Assembly: GCF_000379465.1 (NCBI RefSeq)
Contig: NZ_KB905406.1
Span: 1 to 45,740 of the forward strand
Reading direction: 5' to 3'
Origin: Sciscionella marina DSM 45152
GTDB taxonomy: Bacteria > Actinomycetota > Actinomycetes > Mycobacteriales > Pseudonocardiaceae
DNA length: 45,740 nucleotides
Below the pieces are notes generated by a model that made no database searches, was not told where the DNA came from, and saw only the letters and a program-made list of their open reading frames with translations. Of the stretch, positions 8,817 to 16,124 are shown one piece after another (the stretch's first letter is position 1; each line of letters begins with the position of its first letter). A program made the position numbers and the translations under genes.

Positions 8817-10811
8817 ATGTCGACAAGCCACGTCTGGCAAGGCGTGATCCAGCGCGGTGTGCGCATCCCGATGCGCGACGGCGTGCACCTGTCCGCGGAC
8901 CTCTACCTGCCCGGGGAAGGCACCGGGCCCTGGCCTCTGGTGCTCGAATTCCAGCCCTACCGCAAAGACGAGATCGACTCCGAAAAACGCTTCTACACCG
9001 AACTACCCAAAAACGGATACATCGTCGCCCGCCTCGACGTACGCGGAACCGGCGCCTCCGCCGGAACCGTTGTCGACGAATACGTGCCCCAGGAACAACA
9101 GGACGGCTACGACGCCATCGAATGGCTCGCGCGGCAACCCTTCTGCGACGGCAACGTCAACATGATGGGCATCTCCTACGGCGGATTCACCGCACTCCAG
9201 GTCGCCGCCACCCAACCACCACACCTGCGTTCGATCATCCCGATGTACTTCACCGACGACCGCTACCGCGACGACTGCCACCACGTCGGCGGACATCCCC
9301 GCCTGTACTACGACATCGGCTTCTACGGCACCTTCATGGTCGCCTACAACGCCCTGCCGTCCGAACCTGAATGGTCCCAGGACTGGGCCGAGGTATGGCG
9401 GAAACACCTGGCAGATAACGAACCCTACCTACTGCCGTGGCTGAGCAACCAGACCGATGGCCCCTACTGGCGACACGGTTCCGTCGGCGACATCGCCGAA
9501 CAGATCCAGTGCCCGGTGTTCATGATCGGCGGCTGGGCCGACGGCTACAAGAACGCACTCCCGCGCCTGTACGAGAAACTGACCGTACCCAAACGCGTAC
9601 TCGCCGGACCCTGGAACCACGCCGTGCCCGACTCGGCAACCCCCGGCCCCCGCATCGACCACCTCCACGAAGTCCTACGCTGGCTCGATCACTGGTGCCG
9701 CAACGCCCCCGACCCCGATGCGGCACCCGTCTTGGTCTACGAACAACACTACGAACCACCCGTCGACCCCGACCGCACCCACCAACCGGGCCGCTGGCGA
9801 GCCGAACGATCCTGGACACCAGAAGGGTGCAGTGAAACCACCTACCACCTCGGCAACCAGGGCACCCTCCAAACCGGGACCAGCGCGCACGGAACCGACA
9901 CCCTCGTCTACGACGCCACCGTCGGAACCTGCGGCGGCCTCTGGTCCGGCGGAGTCCCCTTCGGCCTGCCCAGCGACCAACGCCCCGACGAAGCCCTCGG
10001 CCTCACCTACACCTCCCCGGCACTCACCGAGGACCTACACATCCTCGGCCGCCCCAGCGTGCAACTACACATCTCCACCACCGCGACCGTGCTCGGCTTC
10101 ACCACCAACCTCTCCGATGTCGCCCCCGACGGATCCTCCCAACTCGTCGCGAAAGGCATCCTCAACGCCACCCGCCGGAACTCGCTCACCAAACCGGAAC
10201 CACTCGAACCCGGCCAGGAATACGCGCTCACCATCCAGATCGACACCACCGCATGGCGATTCCAAAAAGGCCACCGGCTACGCCTGACCATCGCCAACAC
10301 CGACTGGCCCAACGTCTGGCCAACCCCCGAACCCGCCACCAGCACCATCCACCGCGGCACCGGCCACCCGTCACGGCTGACCCTGCCCACCGCCCCAGCC
10401 ACACCCGCACTCACCACCCCCGAATTCCAGCCCGCACCCGAGCAACCCGAACCACTCCGGCACGAACCCAACCCACCGGCATGGCGCATCGAACGCGATG
10501 CCCTCACCCGCCAAGCACGAGTCAGCTACCACTTCGACTACACCGACCGCGTCAACGCCCACACCACCGTCGAACGCCACTACGACTTCCACACCCACAC
10601 CGACCCCGACAAACCCGCCCAAACCAGCGCACGCGGAAAACACACCTCCATCATCCGCCGACCATCCGGCACCATCCAAGCCGTCTCGGCCACCTCCATA
10701 CGCGGCACCGACACCCACTTCCACATCACCATCGACCTCACCCTCACCATCGACGACCACCCCCACCACACCCGAAGCTGGGCAACCACCATCCCCCGAA
10801 ACCTCTGCTAA
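8817..10811 (+). CDS. CocE/NonD-type serine hydrolase (peptidase S15, X-Pro dipeptidyl-peptidase family)
   Basis: A 664-residue cytoplasmic hydrolase; no signal peptide is visible. The N-terminal alpha/beta-hydrolase domain has the S15 start RGVRIPMRDGVHLSADLYLP, oxyanion-region RLDVRGTGAS, and nucleophile GISYGG (Ser120). Likely triad partners are Asp242 in GGWADG and His268 in GPWNH, the order known for the CocE cocaine esterase. The C-terminal ~250 residues fit the family's beta-sandwich (RRNSLTKPEPLEPGQEYALT, FQKGHRLRLTIANTDWP). AAGGAG at 8805-8810 supports the ATG at 8817. It starts 35 bp after the ATPase gene and is probably co-transcribed, suggesting that it hydrolyses the imported compound. 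Amide versus ester substrate cannot be told from sequence. The 3' third of the coding strand is strikingly rich in C and poor in G. Confidence 0.88.
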   Translation: MSTSHVWQGVIQRGVRIPMRDGVHLSADLYLPGEGTGPWPLVLEFQPYRKDEIDSEKRFYTELPKNGYIVARLDVRGTGASAGTVVDEYVPQEQQDGYDAIEWLARQPFCDGNVNMMGISYGGFTALQVAATQPPHLRSIIPMYFTDDRYRDDCHHVGGHPRLYYDIGFYGTFMVAYNALPSEPEWSQDWAEVWRKHLADNEPYLLPWLSNQTDGPYWRHGSVGDIAEQIQCPVFMIGGWADGYKNALPRLYEKLTVPKRVLAGPWNHAVPDSATPGPRIDHLHEVLRWLDHWCRNAPDPDAAPVLVYEQHYEPPVDPDRTHQPGRWRAERSWTPEGCSETTYHLGNQGTLQTGTSAHGTDTLVYDATVGTCGGLWSGGVPFGLPSDQRPDEALGLTYTSPALTEDLHILGRPSVQLHISTTATVLGFTTNLSDVAPDGSSQLVAKGILNATRRNSLTKPEPLEPGQEYALTIQIDTTAWRFQKGHRLRLTIANTDWPNVWPTPEPATSTIHRGTGHPSRLTLPTAPATPALTTPEFQPAPEQPEPLRHEPNPPAWRIERDALTRQARVSYHFDYTDRVNAHTTVERHYDFHTHTDPDKPAQTSARGKHTSIIRRPSGTIQAVSATSIRGTDTHFHITIDLTLTIDDHPHHTRSWATTIPRNLC

Positions 10812-10928
10812 CCCCACCGTGCCAACGGGTTCAGAAACAAGCAGCATGCCATAGAACCCAGTTCTCACCGAACACAACGCCCCCGCAACAAACGGCGTCC
10901 ACATCGACTTCAAGGAGGCCCGCCTACA

Positions 10929-10976
10929 CGTTCGTGCTCTTCCTCGACCACCAGCCACCGGAGAAGAGCACGAACG
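10929..10976. repeat. 14-bp perfect inverted repeat
   Basis: CGTTCGTGCTCTTC (10929-10942) and its exact reverse complement (10963-10976) are separated by 20 nt. The dyad lies 118 bp after the hydrolase stop and about 60 bp before a decayed recombinase. There is no T-run after it, so it is not a classical terminator. It could be a terminator-like hairpin, a recombinase crossover-region remnant or an element end. Confidence 0.6.
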
Positions 10977-11036
10977 GCAATCTATCCCGCGCCCAACCGA
11001 ACAACGGATCAAGATCAAACCCGGCCAGATCCTTGA

Positions 11037-11598
11037 AACAAGACACGGGTCCGGCCCAAGTTCGAGCCCGCCCTCGAAACGTGCCGGGAGATCAAGGCCC
11101 ACGCCCCGCACTGCCGGGTCATCTTCACCGTCCACGAGCTCAAGCGCCTGGGGCGCTACTCCTCCGAGTTGACCGCACTGGCCGACCACCTCACCGCGCA
11201 TGGGATCGTGCTGGAGATGCTCGCTAAGCCGCTGGCCGGAATCTACGATCCGTCCCGCTTCGGGTGGATTCCTTGCTCCTTCTTCGGCGCGATGGCCGAA
11301 ACCGACCGCGAAAACACATTGGAGGGTCTGAACACCGCTGTTCGTAAGGAAAATCATGGGGGCAGGCTGCCGGTCATCATCGACGACATGATTCATACTG
11401 CTGGGCCGCCGCGCGAACGGCGAGTCGGTGGACGACAACCGACCGGATCTGATCCTCCCCGCCGACGAACGCAAAGGCCAGAGCCCGAGCCTCGCCAACA
11501 TCTAACGCGCGCTGGCCGAACACGCAAAACGCGCGGCGTACCCCGAGGCCGTCGAACAGGCCCGCACCGACTTCACCGCACTCCGAACTCGCAGCTGA
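11037..11598 (+). pseudogene. serine recombinase (resolvase family), decayed
   Basis: The reading starts just after a stop, with RPKFEPALETCREIKAHAPH and then VHELKRLGRYSSELTALADH and GIVLEMLAKPLAGIYDPS. These match the second half of the catalytic domain of Tn3-type resolvases. FFGAMAETDRENTLEGLNTA has lost three to four residues relative to the usual FAAMAETERENIREKTLEGL. After DDMIHTA the frame shifts; the next frame reads LLGRRANGESVDDNRPDLIL, then a stop inside SLANI*RALAEHAKRAAYPE, ending at 11598. The N-terminal nucleophilic-serine region is missing. This is a truncated, multiply broken mobile-element gene. Confidence 0.8.
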
Positions 11599-11701
11599 CC
11601 CGCACGGGGAACGGAGCGATGTCGTCCATGCAAACCGGTCAAGTCTCCATCTGGACACCCATCGCGGTCGGCGTGATCGCCTTCTGTCGGGCGACTCGCT
11701 G

Positions 11702-12853
11702 TCAGTGTCGAAGTTGCCGGAAGAAGGCGCGGACGTCGTCGACGAACAGGTCGGGAACTTCGAACGCAGGGAAATGCCCGCCTTCGGCGTGCTCGCGGAA
11801 GAAGGCGACGCTGTCGGTGGCGCCGAGGACCTTGGCCACGAGTGGGTCGCTGTAGAACAGGGACTGGCCGTAGGGTACCGGAGAAGATCCGCCCCAGCCG
11901 GTGTTCTCGGCGTGGGCCAGTTCCCAGTAGAAATCGGCCGCCGCGGGTCCGGTGCGAGTGAACCAGTAGAGACTGGTGGTGATCAGGACGTTCTCGTGGC
12001 TGATCGGTGTCGCGGGATTAGCCCACTCGACGAACTTCTCGGCGATCCAGGCCAGCTGCAGGATCGGGGAATCGGTCAGACCCGCCGACAAGGCATTGGG
12101 CTCGGTCGAATGCAGCACCCGGTAGCCCTTCATCTGCGACCAGCGTCGTTGCGCCGCCTCGAGTTCGCTGCGTTCGTCAGCACTCAGACCGTCTGGGACC
12201 GGGAGATCCTCACCGACCATACCAAGCTGGAGCCGGTCACCGTGGGTGTGGGCACCGATCACTCGGTCGGGCAGTAGCGCCGCTACCCGGCCGGTCACAC
12301 CGGCGCCGATGTCGCCTCCCTCGACGCCGAAGCGCTCGTAGCCCAGGCGGGCCATCAGCTCCCCGAACGCCAGCGCGGTCCGCTCGAAGTTCCAGCCGCG
12401 CGCCGAGAGCGGGCTCGAGAAGACGAAGCCGGGCAGCGAGGGGATGACCACATGGAACGCGTCGGCCGGGTCACCGCCGTGGGCGCGTGGATCGGTCAGT
12501 GGCCCGCTCGCTGCGAGGAACTCTACGAACGAGGTTGGGTAGCTGTGGTTGAGCAACAGCGGCGTGGCGTTCGGCTCAGGCGAACGCAGATGCAGGAAAT
12601 GAATAGTTTGCCCGTCGATCTCGGTGACGAACTGCTCGAAGGTGTTCAGCTCGGCCTCATGGGCGCGCCAATCGAACCCGTTGGCCCAGTAGGTGGCCAG
12701 CTTATGGAGGTAATCGGATGGGATGCCCCGGTCCCACGATGATTCGGTGCTCGGCACCGGGTACGGCGATCGGGTACGGGCTAGGCGCTCACGCAGATCA
12801 TCGAGGTCAGCCTGCGGAATATGGATGCGGAAGGGATCGATGTCAGTGTTCAT
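11702..12853 (-). CDS. epoxide hydrolase-like alpha/beta hydrolase
   Basis: A 383-residue protein. The N-terminal EHN (epoxide hydrolase N-terminal) region is clear: FRIHIPQADLDDLRERLART through WRAHEAELNTFEQFVTEIDG and IHFLHLRSPEP. The hydrolase core has the nucleophile motif GGDIGAG (aspartate nucleophile, usually GGDWGAG) and a late GGHFPAFE that would supply the catalytic histidine. The oxyanion loop, normally HGWPGS, reads HSYPTS, an unusual substitution. The microsomal-type family opens epoxides to diols; this member's substrate is unknown. I chose the ATG at 12853 because the open frame further upstream (to 12928) has no family similarity. It stands alone between decayed mobile elements. 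Confidence 0.85.
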   Translation of the reverse strand: MNTDIDPFRIHIPQADLDDLRERLARTRSPYPVPSTESSWDRGIPSDYLHKLATYWANGFDWRAHEAELNTFEQFVTEIDGQTIHFLHLRSPEPNATPLLLNHSYPTSFVEFLAASGPLTDPRAHGGDPADAFHVVIPSLPGFVFSSPLSARGWNFERTALAFGELMARLGYERFGVEGGDIGAGVTGRVAALLPDRVIGAHTHGDRLQLGMVGEDLPVPDGLSADERSELEAAQRRWSQMKGYRVLHSTEPNALSAGLTDSPILQLAWIAEKFVEWANPATPISHENVLITTSLYWFTRTGPAAADFYWELAHAENTGWGGSSPVPYGQSLFYSDPLVAKVLGATDSVAFFREHAEGGHFPAFEVPDLFVDDVRAFFRQLRH

Positions 12854-12862
12854 GAAGATTAA

Positions 12863-12868
12863 TCTATA
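12863..12868 (-). promoter_or_regulatory. possible -10 box of the epoxide hydrolase gene
   Basis: On the minus strand TATAGA lies 9 nt before the ATG at 12853, in a local AT-rich patch. A start site about seven bases downstream would make the message nearly leaderless, which is common in actinobacteria, and no Shine-Dalgarno sequence is seen. The -35 region is not convincing. Confidence 0.3.
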
Positions 12869-13054
12869 GTTCGCACAGGTCAGAAACTGTTCTCTATCAC
12901 CCGATCGGAACGGTGTCGGTCGCCACAACCTCCCCGCGAGGTGACGATCAGTGGGTCAGGACAGGGCGGCGGGGGAACAGCACGCGGGGGACGAGGCGGG
13001 TGTTGTGGTTTTGTCATGATTTTCGTGTAAGCCGCGGATGCTTACTTTGTTATT

Positions 13055-13399
13055 CTAGTGGATGGTGAGTCGGTCTGGAAAGAGCGCGACAAGAGTGTTG
13101 AGTGCGTTTTTCCATCCCCGTGTCCCGGTTCTTGACTCGCCTCCTTGTTTGGCTGTTGATGTTTCGGAGTCCGAGGCAGACTAGTTTTGTAGCGGCTGCG
13201 TCACTGTCGAAGTGTCCACGGTTTTTGGTGAGTTTCCGCAGCTGGAAGTTGATGTTTTCAATGAGGTTCGTCGTGTAAATGACACGACGGAGTTCGGGTG
13301 GATATTCGAGGAACGGCGTGAAGTCGTCCCAGGCGCGTTGCCACAACGGGGCTGAGTTCCAGTGGCGTTGACGACCCCGAACAGTCACAACCACACAAC
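13055..13399 (-). pseudogene. IS256-family (mutator) transposase, C-terminal fragment
   Basis: Minus-strand translation gives RQRHWNSAPLWQRAWDDFTP, FLEYPPELRRVIYTTNLIEN and FQLRKLTKNRGHFDSDAAAT. These are the conserved C-terminal block of IS256 transposases, with the catalytic glutamate in NLIEN. Near 13105 a one-base change shifts the frame, and the alternative frame restores WKNALNTLVALFPDRLTIH with a stop at 13055-13057. The first ~250 residues are absent. Confidence 0.8.
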
Positions 13400-13949
13400 T
13401 TCGTCGACGACGTGAATGGACGCCGTCGACGGTGTCCTCACCCAATGGCACAATCCGGCCCCACGGCGTTGCTCAGCGAACCCGCACCGGCAGAGGTGCC
13501 AGCGGCCTCCCCCTCTCCGCGGTGGCGTTTCGAGTATTTCTCAACCTCATCCAACTGGTCTCGCTCCACAACCTCATAGTGCTGCGACTGCATCAGTCCA
13601 CCTTCGGCACCTCAACGATCCTGGAGAACCGAGACCTATGGCGCCACCGTGGCGTCGGCACTGTGGTGTCGGCGACCGGACGTTTACCAACCGCTCGGTC
13701 GCCGGATCGTTTCCCCGCGTAACAGCGCCGACAACTCGTGTCGCCAGACAACGTCGAGGCCCTGGTCCAGGGTCGCCGGCGCAGCAGCGCGCGTCCTCGC
13801 AGACGTCTGCGAGGCCATCGAACCTGCCCGAGCCTGTTACACGCTGACATGGATTTCCACGGGGATTTCGGTCTGGCGGTGGAGCAGTTCCTCGGCTGGC
13901 CACGGTCTGCCCGCGAGCACCGCCGGTCTTCCTATCCACCCGGTGACAA
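13400..13949. other. no recognisable gene
   Basis: This stretch separates two IS256 fragments in opposite orientation. Several short frames are open on both strands but none shows a family motif or a convincing start. It is probably rearranged mobile-element DNA. Confidence 0.5.
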
Positions 13950-14179
13950 GATGCCCCCGCATGTTCGCCGCTCAGGCCTTGGCCGAGGTGGACTATGGGT
14001 ATCTGTGGGTTGACGGGGTCCACTTCGAGGTCCGTCTGGAACGGGGTCGAGTGTGCCTGCTGGTGATGTTCGGGGTCCATGCCGATGGCGTCAAGGAGCT
14101 GGTCATGCTCGCCGAGGGGGTTCCGTGAGTTTTCCGAGGCGTGGGCCGATTTGCTCCGAGGCTGCAGCACTGCGGTATG
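13950..14179 (+). pseudogene. IS256-family transposase, internal fragment
   Basis: From 13961 the frame reads MFAAQALAEVDYGYLWVDGV then HFEVRLERGRVCLLVMFGVH and ADGVKELVMLAEG. This is the catalytic core around the first DDE aspartate (YLWVDG) of IS256 transposases. At about 14120 the frame shifts and continues as REFSEAWADLLRGCSTAV before a stop at 14177-14179. It points opposite to the C-terminal fragment at 13055-13399, so they are either two different copies or one copy split by inversion. Confidence 0.75.
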
Positions 14180-14211
14180 ACCGCGCTGGGTGCGGCGGTG
14201 CCGGTCACCAT

Positions 14212-14435
14212 GGGGTGGTGGTATCCACGGTTCTCGGGGAGCTCGACGCGGGCACTATCAGCTGCTCCAGCAGGCGTTCGACCAGTTCGGGATCACGAAG
14301 CAGGTATGTTCGGCCGTGCTCGATCTTTCCCGAGTACAGTTCCTGTCAATTGTCGGGGCGTCACTGCTTCGGCACGCGGCCAGCAGCTCGGCCATGGACG
14401 GCCGCGAAACCAGAACGCCTCGACGATGGAGCGAC
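14212..14435 (+). pseudogene. STAS-domain (anti-sigma factor antagonist-like) remnant
   Basis: GVVVSTVLGELDAGT in one frame continues, after a one-base shift near 14255, as HYQLLQQAFDQFG and AVLDLSRVQFLSIVGASLLR in the frame of the downstream gene. The pattern (beta strand, GELDAGT, helix, LDLSRVQFLSIVG) is that of STAS domains, in which a serine or threonine near the second strand is normally phosphorylated. That position here reads LSIVG. The 5' end abuts the IS256 fragment, so the element probably cut it off. It is followed directly by the GAF-ANTAR gene, which often sits beside such regulators in actinobacteria. Confidence 0.5.
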
Positions 14436-15269
14436 ATGAGCGACTCCCCGCTTGAGCCGGTGGCAACGCCATTGGCTGACCTGCTGCACACGGTCCTGAA
14501 GGGCCTACGAAACGACCTGCCTGGGGACTTAGGCGCTGCGGTAAGTGTTACTCATCCAGCCCCGAACCGGGGAGGAGGTCAGTTGTATGTGTTGGCGGCG
14601 ACCGGTGTCGGCGCCACACTGACCCCGGAGACCACCGGCGAACTATGGGGGCCGTCCTTGTTGGCGGCGGGGTGGGAAGGCCCGCTGGCCACGGACGATA
14701 TCTGGCATGACTCACGATGGCCGCATCTGCAGCTGGCCAGGCTTCTCGAACGGGTTGATGCCAGCCAACACGAGCAGATCAGGCGGGTCAGCGGTGCCGC
14801 GGCGATGCCTTCGATCTGGGACGACGACGGGCTCGTGATCCTGTCAGTCTATCTCGACCGCCCCGCCGACGACGACACGATCGCCATCCTGGCCAGACAT
14901 GAACCATTGGTGACCAGTGCGGTCACGATCGCAGGAATCGCCGAACGGAGCCACCAGAAATCCGAACAAGTACTCGACGCACTTGCCTCACGTGCCACGA
15001 TCGAGCAGGCAAAAGGCGCGATCATGGCGTTACGGCGCTGTGCTCCCGCGGACGCCTGGAGCATGCTGCGCGCAGTCAGCCAGGATGCCAACATCAAGGT
15101 TCGGGAACTGGCGACCGCGTTTGTCGAACACGTCGAACAACTGCCTGCCCAACAGGCCAACGATCAGCGCCGCATCGAAACGCGAGCCCGAGCGCGGGAA
15201 CTGGCGATCGGCTTGTGGGACGGTCTCCACCGCATCGACCCGTACGACGACGGCCAGGGCCTCAATTAA
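14436..15269 (+). CDS. GAF-ANTAR RNA-binding antitermination regulator
   Basis: A 277-residue regulator. Residues ~10-165 form a GAF-like sensor (LADLLHTVLKGLRNDLPGDL through ILSVYLDRPADDDTIAILAR). Residues ~185-240 are an ANTAR domain (LASRATIEQAKGAIMALRRC then APADAWSMLRAVSQDANIKV), including the AKG and the conserved alanine/leucine heptads that bind hairpins in nascent RNA. I chose the ATG at 14436 (MSDSPLEPV). The frame is open further upstream only because it joins a frameshifted STAS remnant. Such proteins control downstream genes by antitermination; the target and signal are unknown. Confidence 0.85.
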   Translation: MSDSPLEPVATPLADLLHTVLKGLRNDLPGDLGAAVSVTHPAPNRGGGQLYVLAATGVGATLTPETTGELWGPSLLAAGWEGPLATDDIWHDSRWPHLQLARLLERVDASQHEQIRRVSGAAAMPSIWDDDGLVILSVYLDRPADDDTIAILARHEPLVTSAVTIAGIAERSHQKSEQVLDALASRATIEQAKGAIMALRRCAPADAWSMLRAVSQDANIKVRELATAFVEHVEQLPAQQANDQRRIETRARARELAIGLWDGLHRIDPYDDGQGLN

Positions 15270-15549
15270 CCGGGCTCATCACCGGACGACCAATTCGGCA
15301 CAATCGATGTTCGCTTTGCCTAGCCGGCGGGCTCGACCTCGGCGATTGAACCCCCGCGAGACACGATACGTATCCCAGGGCACGCAACGCAGCCATGTCG
15401 CTATCATCGCAATCTGCCGGTCGACCAGGACACCGACAGAACGGCCTCTGACCCTGTCGCCGACCACAGTCGGATGACCGCAGGCGCCGACACCGCGCAA
15501 TCATGCAACCATCCACCTCTCCGACGTCCCGCCGATCGAATGACAGGGA

Positions 15550-15573
15550 GTCTGTCCAGATAACGGCTCTGGC
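15550..15573 (+). repeat. orphan ISL3 terminal repeat
   Basis: These 24 nt are identical to 478-501, the outer left end of the ISL3 element 15 kb away, and no other part of that element follows. It marks the exact left border of the truncated YhgE/Pip gene. Between 15270 and this point (280 bp) I see no gene. Confidence 0.75.
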
Positions 15574-15972
15574 GCATTCTCGGTTTGCGCACACGCCGGA
15601 CTGACCATGCTGCTGCTGGCCGTCGGCGCGGCGAGTTTCGTCGCGATCGACCACTTCCTGCGTACTGCCCTCGGTGTGCCCGGCGACATCCTCTCGCTGG
15701 TCCTGCTCATCCTGCAGCTCACCTCATCCGGTGGCCTCTATCCCATGCCCACCACACCCGGTATTTTCCAGACACTCAACCCGATCCTGCCGATGACCTA
15801 TCTGATCGACGGCCTGCGGGTGACCATCTCGGGCGGCCTCATGTCACACCTGGTCCGCGATCTCGGTGTACTCGCCGGGTTCGCCGCCCTGTTCCTCGCA
15901 CTCACCTCCCTCACCATCCGACGACAACGTGTGTGGACCATCTCCCGACTCCACCCCGAGGTCGAACTCTGA
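15574..15972 (+). pseudogene. YhgE/Pip-type membrane protein, C-terminal fragment
   Basis: About 133 codons read in frame from the orphan IS end: SVCAHAGLTMLLLAVGAASF, then LVLLILQLTSSGGLYPMPTT and FQTLNPILPMTYLIDGLRVT. This is the C-terminal membrane region of YhgE/Pip (ABC-2-like) proteins, whose full length is usually over 600 residues. A C-terminal tail TSLTIRRQRVWTISRLHPEV follows the last helix. The first four-fifths of the gene are missing and no ribosome site precedes any start, so it is probably not expressed. Internal ATGs such as 15607 would give only two or three helices. Confidence 0.75.
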
Positions 15973-16124
15973 GCAACCGACAAGGCGGCGTGAAACCTGT
16001 CGCTGCGCACCGAAGCCACCCAGGCCGGGCTGGAGCGACAGTTCTCCTTCGTCCAACGCGAAAATACCCACCCATCCTCCACCGCCCATCGGACAGTCCT
16101 GTCCGGGGCGCTGTGCCGGTGCGG

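Noticed and set aside
10371-11501. 376-codon minus-strand frame, Gly/Val-rich
   Set aside because: Mirror of the C-rich 3' end of the hydrolase gene and the recombinase remnant; no motif.
15335-15365. T-loop-like sequence suggesting a tRNA on the minus strand
   Set aside because: GGGTTCAATC is present but no acceptor, D or anticodon stem could be paired around it.
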